A DNA stretch of 48,852 nt from Phaeoceros laevis (taxonomy: Eukaryota > Anthocerotophyta > Anthocerotopsida > Notothyladales), in contig JBNGIQ010008885.1 of NCBI GenBank assembly GCA_049999765.1, positions 1-48,852 of the forward strand. The letters run 5' to 3'. Positions 11,538 through 20,197 of the stretch are shown in pieces. The notes beneath the pieces are model-generated. The model saw only the letters and a program-made list of their open reading frames with translations. It searched no databases and was not told where the DNA came from. The stretch's first letter is position 1, and the number at the start of each line of letters is the position of its first letter. A program made the translations under genes and the position numbers.

Positions 11538-11811
11538 AATAAATCATTTTTTTATACATGCTTGGTACGTCCGCAGCAGGCCTCACCAAGAACATTTTGG
11601 CCAACCGGTTGAAATCCGGTCACTCCCTATCTTTCCCGGTTATGCATAGTTATATTTCTATTTTATACATTAAATTTTCCGGAAGATTTTTCCCCAACCG
11701 GTCAACCCCTAAAATCAAACAATCATTATACTAGTACGGTCGGTTTTTGCTGAGCGCTGGTCCATAGTCCGCGCGGCAGACGTACCAAGCATGTATAAAA
11801 AAAGATTTATT
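11538..11811. mobile_element. MITE-like inverted-repeat element nested in the TAA-flanked element
   Basis: The left arm 11538-11574 (AATAAATC..TTTTTTTATACATGC..GTACGTCCGC) matches the inverted right arm 11776-11811 with one indel and one substitution, giving about 36-bp arms around roughly 200 bp without coding capacity. No clear target duplication is visible. It lies wholly inside the 11217-11941 element, so it either inserted later or is the inner part of a complex foldback. Confidence 0.6.
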
Positions 11812-11944
11812 TAGCATGAATGTAAACAGGTCACCCGTAAGTTATGCACGCTGGGTGAGCATTTCAGGTTACATATGAAGGAAAGGCCCAAACCCGGAGC
11901 GCTTTTTCCGCTCCGGGTCCGGGTCACATGCAAATTGGCCCTAA

Positions 11945-13360
11945 AGAGTATCCCGTGTCACTCTCTAAAACCCACTAGGTACCTTCTCAAATCAAATGGA
12001 GCGTAGAAGAATTATTAAACAACGCTTGGTCCTTAGCGCCATATACGCTAATGACACGCATACTCACACTTTCTCCTTTACGCATGAATGCATAAACAGG
12101 CCAAGAATAATGTCTTGGCTTAGTCAACCCCTTAAGGAAATACAATAAAATATGCCTCTACACTCCTCCATGTGTCGCGGCCTTCCTAAAGAAGTTGTGC
12201 GGCCTTCTTCTCATGCCCACAACGCAGCCGTGACAAGGCCAGCTGGTCAGGAAGCTAGTGCCATGGCCCCTGCCCACATAAAACATAAAAAACACTCAAA
12301 CCCTCAACGTCGCCCTACTCCTGAGGCACCGCGCCTGTCGCGATGGCCCTGAAGATGCGGCCGTTGCTCTTTAGCTGCAAGACAACCTCTCGCAGCTGCT
12401 GCCGCACCTGGCCGTGACCTGAAAACTATAATACACATGCAAAAGGATTGCGGGAGAAGAGGGATACGAGTTTAAAAACTTGGTGAAGAGGGTTTTCAGA
12501 GATATTATTATTCCTGCATGAACCTTAATTAAAAAATACTTGAAACCTCATGCCACATGGTATACACCGTTGTCATACATGTAGAAACTCTCAAATAACC
12601 AAACCCCAGCCCTCAAAACTCTTGTGGCATGCCTATGGCATGGCCATGAAGTTCGGATAAGGTAGGACGGTAAAAATGCTTTACCACAAGGTTAAAAATA
12701 ATAACTAAATGAACCGTGGTTAGTTAAAATCTTAACCCTAGTTAGTTAACCTAACTAGAGTTAATTAACCAAGCCCTCGAGGTAACTAACTAATTTGGGT
12801 TAACCTACCTAACCACAGTTGAACCGTGAGTTAGGGAGTTAATCTTTTAGGACCTTATTTTGCAATCAAAACAAATTCGATTTGGAAAAAGAAGAAGGGG
12901 AAAGGTAGAGAAAGAAAAGATCTTCCTCCCTACACAGTCGGTTGGCCGGTCTGCAAGCAAGCAGGCAGGATGATCGCACAGATGAATGCGGTCACCAACA
13001 GCTAAGACCCTAGGAAATATGACAAGGAAAAGCGCTCAGGATTGCAGTTTTCTGCTTTTTTAATCTTGTTTGAGGTGTTGGTCAGGTGCGCGTCCTCAGG
13101 TGACGGACGGCTTGGGGAGTGCGATCACAGGAGGCGCACGGGATTGCGATGGCGGACAACCTGGCTAGGCGCAAGGCGCGCGGAGCAAGAAGGGAGGCAT
13201 TTTTTATTATATGTGGCATTGCACGCGAGAGAACGTGACGGTGTGTACAGGCGCAAAGGCGTGAGGGCGTGAAAGCGTGAAAACGCTCAAAGAGGCGTGA
13301 AAACGTGAAGGCGATTTTGTTTGAAGGCACGCATGAAAGGCGTGGAGGAGCCATCCAAGA
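11945..13360. other. Non-coding stretch, upstream of the NTPase pseudogene
   Basis: No supportable gene. The stretch 12690-12840 is dense in GTTAGTTAA/TTAACTAAC words and forms a loose inverted repeat (AACCGTGGTTAG near 12713 with CTAACCACAGTT near 12810). The stretch 13250-13312 carries a short tandem repeat of GGCGTGAAAAC-like units just upstream of the ATG at 13364. Confidence 0.45.
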
Positions 13361-13363
13361 GCG

Positions 13364-15294
13364 ATGGGTGAATTTGGAGAAGGATCGGGACCAAACCCCC
13401 TACCAACAGATATCGCAGAGGCCTTGAAGCTGCTGGAGAAGCGAGAAGCTAGGATAGTGGAGCTAGAATTACTCCTGCATCAGCTGCGGGAGACTTCAAG
13501 GACGGAAGCAAAGTGGAATGCTTGTCTAGTGAGGGACCAAGTACTTCCATTAGTACGTGCTGTTCCAACACATGTAGATCTTGGATTTCTGCTCTGGCCA
13601 GAGCTCTCATATAACAGCGGTTCTCAAGAAATGGGAGAAGAGCGAGGATGATTTCAAGCGGCAGTTCAGCAGGTCAAGTGGTGAGGTCTGCACCATCGAC
13701 TATGAGAAGCCCTGCTTGCTGTGGGATAGCCTTATTAATGGTAACGCTGGATCAGCATTGGAGCATCTGGTGCGAACAGCCGGAAACCTTTGCTTGTTGT
13801 ACGGGCCTAGCGGAGTTGACAAAACAAGGAATTTGTTCGAGTTGGGATGTAGATTTCAGTGCTTGTTCTTCATTGGTATGCCAGAATCTGAACAGGCTGA
13901 GAGGGCACGTGGATCTGCCGACCTTTGAGCGGTCGCTGAACACCTACTCGACCTTTTTCCAAATGATGAAGCAATTGCGGCTGAAGCACTTGGGTGTTGC
14001 ATAGGGGCCTTGCTTTGCGCTCGGTTCTTCACATATAGTCTTGTCCTTCTATGCAGGCCGCTTATTCCCCACTGGGAGTGACTCTTCTTTCAAAGTGAAT
14101 TTCCTGTACTAAATTGTTATTGAGGCGTTACGTTTTCAGTGACTCGGACTTTTTAGAGCTTGGATACGTCTTCAAAAAAGTTGTGAGTTCTCTTATTGCA
14201 AAGACAGAGTGGAACGGGTTTGTCGCAATTAACGAATGCCAACAAGGAGAGCGGTATTTGAAAGGAAGATTCAACTCTGTGACTCTTAGAGCACGGAAAC
14301 GATCAATATTCATCCCATTGTTGTCACAGCTTCAAAGGTACCCCGTGAACTCGGTNNNNNNNNNNNNNNNNNNNNNNNNNNNNNNNNNNNNNNNNNNNNN
14401 NNNNNNNNNNNNNNNNNNNNNNNNNNNNNNNNNNNNNNNNNNNNNNNNNNNNNNNTTTTTTTATCTGACAAAGCCTGTTGTCCATCAGACTTGAGTTATC
14501 ATCAGGGTCTCTCAAACCTTACAAGGTACATGAACACACTAACTTTAGTGGTTTCTACACTCAAGACAGCATGAGGAATATGTGGGTAGATATGTTGATA
14601 AGTCCTTGTTCGCAATGAGTATTTACTGAAGACACTAGCACTAAACCTGGAAATGAGCTAGGGCATTTGAGGTCTGTTCGGGATGATGTTCAGAAATTCT
14701 TGTCAACTAACTCAGCAGCAATGACTTTAGCTAAAAAGCTGACGGTGACATATTATTTTGGAGGGGCACATGCATTCCTATTTGCGCATCAGAGCTCTAT
14801 GAAGCGAGTGGATAATATTGATCACGGTTGTAGGTGACAGAGTTGTGCCAGTCAATGAAAATGACAATGGCTTGTTCGCTCAGACCTCAATAGTTCTTAC
14901 AGCCAGTGAAGATTTTGGCAGCGATAAGGCAAAGCTGAGAAAACAGCCTTATAGAGCTGTAATTGATGAGCCTTTTGTAATTACAGCCCTCCAGAAACAG
15001 TTGCAAATATCCGGGTCGTGGGAGGAAGATCTTGCTGAAGAATTCCACACTGTTGCTGATTCTGATTCAGCAATTGGGGAAAGGTATGAGAAGTTTTGTA
15101 CTTCAGGAATTGGTCAGTACTTTCATGGTAGACGTCCTGCTGACCTGTTGAACCAGGGCTTGAATCCAGGTGCTAGAACCGCCTCCATTTATTATGAGAA
15201 GTGTGCACTTGTGGAGTGTGAAGTGGAACACATGGTACCATTGGTGAAAACTGTAGACACATTCACTCTTCATAAGAACATAACGTTTGACTAG
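13364..15294 (+). pseudogene. Broken P-loop NTPase gene (STAND/Crinkler-RHS-like resemblance)
   Basis: The ATG at 13364 opens a Leu/Glu-rich N-terminus (MGEFGEGSGPNPLPTDIAEA). Either a frameshift or a 61-bp intron (GT 13541, AG 13601) then leads to a segment with a P-loop-like motif LLYGPSGVDKTR (about 13795-13830), where Asp replaces the last Gly of Walker A. A TGA at 13926 interrupts the frame, which afterwards reads well again (AVAEHLLDLFPNDEAIAAEA) to 14081. The next segment (14114-14355) includes WNGFVAINECQQGERYLKGR, positioned like a Walker B region. It then hits gap 3. After the gap come an interrupted segment (TGA about 14616) and a clean 158-residue end (14818-15294). The family assignment comes from motif order only. 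Multiple breaks argue for a pseudogene. Confidence 0.45.
14356..14455. other. Assembly gap 3 (100 N)
   Basis: Exactly 100 N inside the broken NTPase gene. Unlike gaps 1 and 2 its flanks (..GTGAACTCGGT and TTTTTTTATCTGAC..) are not duplicated, so sequence may really be missing here. Confidence 0.9.
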
Positions 15295-15467
15295 TATTGT
15301 CATCTCATCAATGACGTCAGCACTTTAAACTATTCCAAAAGTAACACCTTCGTAAAGATACGTGCTAACCACTATTTTAAAGCAAATCCATAAACAAACA
15401 AAAAAAAGAGAGGTAAGAAAACAAGTGGGTTACCACATATTTATGCTACCGTAAAAACCATTAAAAA

Positions 15468-15538
15468 GGTTTCCCGGTGGAGCATGGGACGTTGATTGAC
15501 GAGCTGCCCGCCGGTGTCCCATGTTCCACAAGGAAACC
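15468..15538. repeat. Hairpin H1 of the GGGACGCC-tip family
   Basis: The 23-nt arms 15468-15490 and 15516-15538 pair with three mismatches (GTGGAGCATGGGAC with GTCCCATGTTCCAC, extended by GGTTTCC/GGAAACC). The 25-nt centre is the longest of the family and ends in CCGCCGGTGTCCC. A degenerate CCCTAAA array starts about 30 bp downstream. Confidence 0.75.
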
Positions 15539-15564
15539 CCTTTTCGGGTTCTCCCTCACGTGCG

Positions 15565-15700
15565 TCGCTCTAAACCCATCCGCGTGCTCTAAACCCAATC
15601 GGAGCGCCCTAGACCCTGCCGGCGCGCGCCCCAAACCCAGCCGTGCGCGCCCTAAACCCAACCGTGCATGCCTTAAACCCAACCGCCGTGCGCCCTAAAC
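15565..15700. repeat. Degenerate telomere-like array 1 (CTAAACCCA + GC-rich spacer)
   Basis: The words CTAAACCCA, CCAAACCCA and TTAAACCCA alternate with spacers such as GCCGTGCGCGCC at a period of about 17-20 bp. The core equals the plant telomere unit CCCTAAA, but the GC-rich spacers make this an interstitial minisatellite, not a telomere. Open frames through it are by-products of the period. Confidence 0.75.
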
Positions 15701-16112
15701 TTGTGAAAGATGTTGCCTTTCTCCGCTTTGGTTCTGTTTATTTCACATGAAAACGGAATTCAGATTCAGGTTAAAATGTAGTCTAATCACGTATACATGT
15801 GTAGTATCTATCATCACAGTCGTAGAGAACACAAGCAAACAAAAGCAAAAGCACAAGGGAGTTTCTACAACAATGAGTATCAGTTGTCATTTCGATATTA
15901 GTTGTGCTGCTGCACGCGGGCTCTCTATCAAGCATAGAAAACAGGGGTCTTCAGGCTCACCACGGAGCTTCAGAAATACCGGTCTGAAAGTAGGAGCTAA
16001 TTATGGCTAGTTAGATCGTGAGCACGTCTATAGAGATCGATCGATACCAAACCCCAAGTTTCGTTTGACAGTAAACCGCTGATGCATGATGCATGTCGAC
16101 TGGAAACCCTTG

Positions 16113-16176
16113 CAGGGTTTACACGGAGGAGCATGGGAAGCCATCTGACGGTGTCCCATGCTCCACCAGGACCCTG
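16113..16176. repeat. Hairpin H2 of the GGGACGCC-tip family
   Basis: GGAGCATGGGA pairs perfectly with TCCCATGCTCC, and outer CAGGGT pairs with ACCCTG, giving arms 16113-16138 and 16154-16176. The tip is AGCCATCTGACGGTG. The second telomere-like array follows immediately. Confidence 0.75.
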
Positions 16177-16179
16177 TGC

Positions 16180-16352
16180 GTGCGCCCCCTAAACCCAGCC
16201 GCGCACCCTAAACCCAGCTGTGCACCCTAAATCCAGCCACGCGAGCCCCAAATCCAGCCGCCTCGAGCGTAAACCTAGCCGCCGTGCGTGCCTTAAATTC
16301 AGCAATTCAGCCGCCGCGAGCCTAAACCCAGCCGCCTGTGCGCCCTACACCC
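16180..16352. repeat. Degenerate telomere-like array 2
   Basis: About ten CTAAACCCAGC / AAATCCAGCC units with GC-rich spacers (GCCGCCGTGCG types), period about 17-20 bp. It lies between hairpins H2 and H3, repeating the hairpin-then-array layout seen at 15.47-15.70 kb. Confidence 0.75.
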
Positions 16353-16356
16353 ACCT

Positions 16357-16405
16357 ATGGGATGCCGGTTGGCAGCGTCTCATGTTCCACCGGAAACCCC
16401 TTTTT
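16357..16405. repeat. Half copy of the hairpin (H3): tip and right arm only
   Basis: The tip GGGATGCCGGTTGGCAGCGTC is followed by CATGTTCCACCGGAAACCCC, which is nearly the right arm of H1. The expected complementary left arm is absent; array 2 runs directly into the tip. This copy therefore no longer folds fully. Confidence 0.6.
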
Positions 16406-16429
16406 AGGATTTTTCCCATGCGCACGCCG

Positions 16430-16720
16430 TCATAAACCCAGCTACGGGCCCTAAACCTAGTTGCGCACGCCTTGAATCCAACCGCATGCCCTAAAATCAG
16501 CGGCGCGCTCTGAATCCAGCCACCGTGCGCCCTAAACCCTGCCGTGCGCGCCCTCAACCCAGCCTCGCGCCGTAAACCCAGTCTCCGCACGTCCTCAACC
16601 TAGCCGCCGCGTGCACTAAAACCAGCCGCCGCGCACCGTAAACCTAGCCGTGTACGACCTAAACCTAGCCTCGAGCGTCTTAAACCCAGCAATGTGCGCC
16701 GCCCTTAACCTAGTTGGCGC
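16430..16720. repeat. Degenerate telomere-like array 3
   Basis: The longest array, about fifteen units of CTAAACCCAGCC / TAAACCTAGCC type with spacers such as GCCGCGTGCA. It ends in a CCTTGCC/GCGCAGCTCGCC-rich tract (16720-16830). Confidence 0.75.
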
Positions 16721-16857
16721 ACCCTGCCCTGCCGCGTGGCTCGCCCCGCCTTGCCTTGCCTTGTTGGGCGGCTCACCCCGCCTTGCCGCGCAGCTCGCCC
16801 CGCCGTGCCCTCCATCCCTGCCGCAAACGATTTCACATAGTTAGAAATAGTGCTGAT

Positions 16858-17010
16858 GTTCGTGAACAAATTAATGGCTCAATAGGTTAAGCCTTTCGAC
16901 TTTTGAGCTGAAGGTCGTGGGTTCGAAACTACTGAGGGGAATTTTTTGGGTCACCCGGTGGACCGCTGGGCCGGCGTCCTAGGTTCCACGAGGTAACCCA
17001 AAAAACGGGT
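16858..17010 (+). repeat. tRNA-derived (SINE-like) promoter followed by hairpin H4
   Basis: The A-box-like TGGCTCAATAGG (16875-16886) and B-box-like GGGTTCGAAAC (16919-16929) are spaced as in a tRNA gene, and the region between contains CGACTTTTGA, like a Lys(UUU) anticodon arm. No acceptor stem closes, so this is a tRNA-derived SINE head or tRNA relic. Thirteen bases further on begins hairpin H4 (TTTTTTGGGT..GGTGGACC 16942-16964 with 16982-17005), so the hairpin may be part of the SINE body. Confidence 0.5.
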
Positions 17011-17072
17011 CAGCCTCCACCATGATGCTACATTTTGCTTCAATTGAGTCCAAGTTACCCCGGATCTCTCCG

Positions 17073-17142
17073 TCACGGGAGGGAATTTCGTTCTCTTGGA
17101 CGCCGGCTGGCGGCGTCCCAGAAATCTTCGTTCCCCTCCGTT
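17073..17142. repeat. Hairpin H5 of the GGGACGCC-tip family
   Basis: TTGGACGCCG-GCTGG-CGGCGTCCCA forms the tip. The arms extend outward to 17073 and 17142 with small gaps (CGGGAGGGAA..TTCG..TCTCTTGG against CCAGAAATCTTCGTTCCCC). Confidence 0.7.
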
Positions 17143-17143
17143 A

Positions 17144-17199
17144 GGAAGTTGAGGTTTCTGGGATGCCAGCTATTGGCGTTCCAGAAACTCTAATTCCGA
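17144..17199. repeat. Hairpin H6 of the GGGACGCC-tip family
   Basis: GAGGTTTCTGGGATGCC pairs with GGCGTTCCAGAAACTC around AGCTATT, with outer GGAAGTT/AATTCC partly pairing. Arms 17144-17167 and 17175-17199. Confidence 0.75.
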
Positions 17200-17226
17200 C
17201 CATGAAGCATTGGAGCATGAAGCATT

Positions 17227-17279
17227 GGAATTGAGTTTTTGGGACGCCGGCTAGCGGCGTTCCAAAAACTTTCAATTCC
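17227..17279. repeat. Hairpin H7 of the GGGACGCC-tip family
   Basis: GTTTTTGGGACGCCG pairs with CGGCGTTCCAAAAAC around a GCTA loop. The arms continue as GGAATTGA / TTCAATTCC after a 2-nt bulge. Just upstream, CATGAAGCATTGGAG is tandemly repeated (about 17201-17229). Confidence 0.8.
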
Positions 17280-17319
17280 TTTGCGAAACATTGGAATTTA
17301 GGGCAGCATGTAAGCAACT

Positions 17320-17635
17320 GCACGCGCCGCCTTATACCCTAAATCCGCCGCCCTAAACCCTAAATCCGCCACCCTATACCCTAAACCCGCCGCCTTTGGG
17401 TGCGCCCCGCCCAGCCCTGTCGCACGCCCTGCCCCGCCCATCTCCGCTCCGCCCTGCGCTGCCCTGCCGCGCGCCCTGCCCTCCATCCAATGCCGTGCGC
17501 CCGCTCCGCCCTGACGCGCGCCACGCCCTCCATGGTTGGCCACGCGCCCTGACTGCCCCGCCAACCCTGCCCTCTATGGTTGGCCACTCGCCCCGGCCTG
17601 CCTTGACGCGCGGCCAACCATAGCTTTAGGTCATA
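17320..17635. repeat. Telomere-like array 4 and GC-rich minisatellite
   Basis: 17331-17400 repeats TACCCTAAACCCGCCGCC-like units. 17400-17620 is C-rich with recurring GCGCCCTGCCC and CCTC(C/T)ATGGTTGGCCAC words (the latter at least twice). Frames through it encode low-complexity Ala/Arg/Pro and are not genes. Confidence 0.65.
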
Positions 17636-17639
17636 AGGC

Positions 17640-18350
17640 TTTTGGTTGGCCGCAATTTGTTGGTTAGGACGTCTGTAATATGGGGGTTTGCCATGAAACC
17701 CTCCCGTAACTCCGGAATGGTATTCCGTAGTAGTATACTTGTCTTTCCGTTAAAACTACGTATGCAAATGTATATCGCTGAAATTCGCCAAACGACGGGA
17801 TACCGGCGCGCGGTGAAATCTGGCGAAAAGTCTTATGAAAACCCGCCCCGAAAAACACTCATATTTGCTCTCCCGCGCAACTCCTTCACAACCGACCCGG
17901 TAGCGTAGGTCATGTCACTACCTAACCTTCATATAGAGAGCCCCGTTTTTATCCACAAGGGAGCCCCTTTATATATTCTTAAGAAACCGTAATGGGCAAA
18001 GCAATCGAAACCAGACAACGAACCCAGCACCCACTGGAGAAGGTGGCAACCACAGATTCGTATTGTGACCTGACCACCAACCAAACCACCCGCCAACCAC
18101 GCATTGGACCGGCTTACCGGCCCACCCACTAGGGTAGATCGTCCACTACGGCACCAACCCCACCCCACTCGGCGCGCTAACCACACGTCACATACCAGAG
18201 TTCCTACCTCCAGCCCATAACAGACCCGGCCTTCGCTACGTGTGCACTGACGTTCACAACCGCGAACGCTCGCCCACCCATAGCCGCCAGAGCCGTACAC
18301 GCCACTACCTGCCCTTGCCACGTGGCCCACCGAGATTCCAAAAATATTGG
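17640..18350. other. Non-coding stretch
   Basis: No supportable gene. Two antisense frames overlap at 17642-17908, and a Gly/Val/Cys-rich minus frame at 17929-18330 looks spurious. Confidence 0.45.
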
Positions 18351-18354
18351 GGCT

Positions 18355-18430
18355 TTTATAGCCCTACTGGTGGAATTGAACTCGCACCACTTTTGGGCAG
18401 CACATGTGCGCTACCACTAGACTATGCTCT
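18355..18430 (-). repeat. tRNA-derived sequence (SINE head or tRNA relic)
   Basis: On the minus strand, TAGTCTAGTGGTAGCGCAC (18424-18406) matches an A box/D-arm and GAGTTCAATTCC (18383-18372) matches a B box. The anticodon-like loop is TGCCCAA. T-stem and acceptor pairing are poor, so it is unlikely to be a working tRNA. A tRNA-derived SINE is the likelier reading. Confidence 0.45.
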
Positions 18431-18592
18431 TATGGACGATCAGTTGGTCCTTTAAGGGTTAATTGCGAAGCAGAGGAAATGATGTTGCATAAATTTTGTT
18501 ACAAAAGAGGAAATAATAGTTTTGTAGTATGGCAATGGAGTTAATGGAACAAAATACAAAGAGCACATCGTTGAAATGCTGTACGCTAAAAT

Positions 18593-18692
18593 NNNNNNNN
18601 NNNNNNNNNNNNNNNNNNNNNNNNNNNNNNNNNNNNNNNNNNNNNNNNNNNNNNNNNNNNNNNNNNNNNNNNNNNNNNNNNNNNNNNNNNNN
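18593..18692. other. Assembly gap 4 (100 N)
   Basis: Exactly 100 N with no duplicated flank, so its real size is unknown. Confidence 0.9.
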
Positions 18693-19319
18693 GTTCTAAG
18701 TGCAGCAAAGAACCAGTATGGAAAACAAAACGAAATGGATTGCACGTATCAGCCAGCATAGTAGCACTAGAGACTGAAGCAACGCTTGAAAGAAGGACAC
18801 CGGAATAGTAGTTAGTCCCATATCCATAAAGAAATGGATAGCTTGGCCGGAGGGAGTAGTAATCTATTAGAACGATGGAGAAAAACTGAAATCTTGAGAA
18901 AATGTGCCTCTATTCTCACAATCCATGTTCATTTATCTACACTGTGGGACATTTATATGATTTATACAATAAGTATGAAGTTATAGTACACAATATGTCA
19001 TATTATCTCGAATTCCAAAAGAAATATGGAATATATATTAATTAATATTGCAATTGAGAGCATGATCACGGCATGACATGCTTAAGGGTTGATGGAGGTT
19101 TCTACAGTCTACCCTAGATAAATATTACGCCTCGGGAGCGCGATGAGGCGTAACACTTATCCAAATGTAACACATATCCAAATTCACCTATTTTTTGACC
19201 AGAAATTAATTAATTAATAATATATATAAACCTCAATCGATGCGCGCACCGTCGCACACCACATAACTAACACCCGAGCGCAACTGGGCTCCACTAAACA
19301 ACACCAAACGTTGTAAACC

Positions 19320-19685
19320 CGTGAACCGTGCCCTAATCATGCCCTAACCGTGCTCTAACCATGCCTTAACCATGCTAAAATGAACCGTGCCCTCACCTGC
19401 CCAAAGTGAAACGTGCCCTAATTTTTTTAGTGACGTGTATTATGCTCGACTAATGATGTGTATTATGGACTTAATTTGTAATATAACATTTAGTTCTACT
19501 CCCACTCAAAGGGCGTTTCACTGGAAGTGTAACACATAACAAATAACATTTACCCTTGTGCACAACTAGGGGAGCGCCACTGCAAATAACATTTATCCAG
19601 GGATAACACTTATCCAAGTCACATTTTAAGGGATAACACTTATCCAAGTCACATTTATCCGGGGTAAACTGTACTAGGCTTGGTG
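19320..19685. repeat. Dispersed repeat R1, copy 1
   Basis: It begins with about five 11-bp units of the CCGTGCCCTAA / CCATGCCTTAA type (19325-19378), continues with CCAAAGTGAAACGTGCCCTAA and GTGTATTATGCTCGACTAAT, and ends with GGATAACACTTATCCAAGTC-ACATTT twice at a 30-bp period (19601-19626, 19631-19656). A diverged second copy lies at about 32930-33178, next to the Lhcb copy A promoter. Both copies end at the same ..ACATTTATCC-GGG position. No coding capacity. A perfect 9-bp hairpin TTACGCCTC/GAGGCGTAA sits upstream near 19128-19155. Confidence 0.6.
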
Positions 19686-19689
19686 TCCA

Positions 19690-20197
19690 CAAAGACGAGA
19701 AGCCTCCAACACGCGGCCTCTCCGGATGCGTCAATTTTGCTCCACCCCGACCAGGAAGTCACCTCCCTCACCTGGACTGGGTACAGGAACCGCCAGCTGC
19801 AAACCTACTTGTCCATCAGTTACTCATCGTTAGTCGGGGAGCAGCTAAGTGACCGTGCTGAGTACTGCTGTCTTCAAATCTGCCCGTGGCCGAGGTCCAA
19901 CTGGAGTATGGCAATTTTCCACGACGATTCATCTGCCTCTAAGTAAGCATGTCAAGTCGGTTGCAAACCTTCCGCGACAGATGAGAGATTTCCATGTGAT
20001 CCACAATCATACAGGCCCATCCTAGTTTTAGACAATAAACTTTACAGACTCTGCGCAGCAGCCAGTTCACTAGGCTGGCGTCACACTGTGTGTCTGAATA
20101 AGAATTGCCGCCGAGTAGTGGATGCTTTTATATGGCTTTAGCCGAACATGTTCTCTAGCGCACAAGGTCATGGGCGAAATTTTGGACTGCACTGCAG
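19690..20197. other. Spacer downstream of the CPP1-like gene
   Basis: A plus-strand frame (19680-19946) is open but has no ATG start and no recognised motif. The part next to 20198 is the likely 3' UTR of the minus-strand CPP1-like gene. Confidence 0.4.

Larger units (their letters stand above)
11217..11941. mobile_element. Harbinger/Tourist-like non-autonomous TIR element with TAA target duplication
   Basis: GGCCAATTTGCATGTGACCC at 11218 is repeated inverted at the right end (GGGTCACATGCAAATTGGCC, 11921-11940), giving about 22 bp of perfect terminal inverted repeat plus one mismatched outermost base. TAA flanks both ends (11214-11216 and 11942-11944), the three-base target duplication typical of PIF/Harbinger elements. 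There is no transposase. Apparent length is 725 bp, but after removing the artificial gap and the 47-bp duplicated flank the real size would be about 578 bp. A second inverted repeat lies inside it. Confidence 0.6.

Noticed and set aside
15477-15698. Open frames through the CCCTAAA-like arrays (both strands, also 16220-16590 and 17298-17623)
   Set aside because: They encode low-complexity Pro/Asn/Ala/Arg repeats produced by the tandem period; no start context or domain.
16113-17279. CRISPR array or Rho-independent terminators
   Set aside because: The genomic context is a plant nucleus; the spacing is irregular and the hairpins are not separated by unique spacers of constant length.
15565-17400. 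True telomere or chromosome end
   Set aside because: The CCCTAAA-like units are degenerate, spaced by GC-rich words and flanked by ordinary sequence and genes on both sides.
17929-18330. 133-residue Gly/Val/Cys-rich minus-strand frame
   Set aside because: Composition looks random, no motif, and it borders a tRNA-derived repeat.
18355-18430. Functional tRNA gene on the minus strand
   Set aside because: A and B boxes fit, but the acceptor and T stems do not pair.
19680-19946. 88-residue plus-strand frame after repeat R1
   Set aside because: No ATG start, no recognised motif, no splice partners that I could support.
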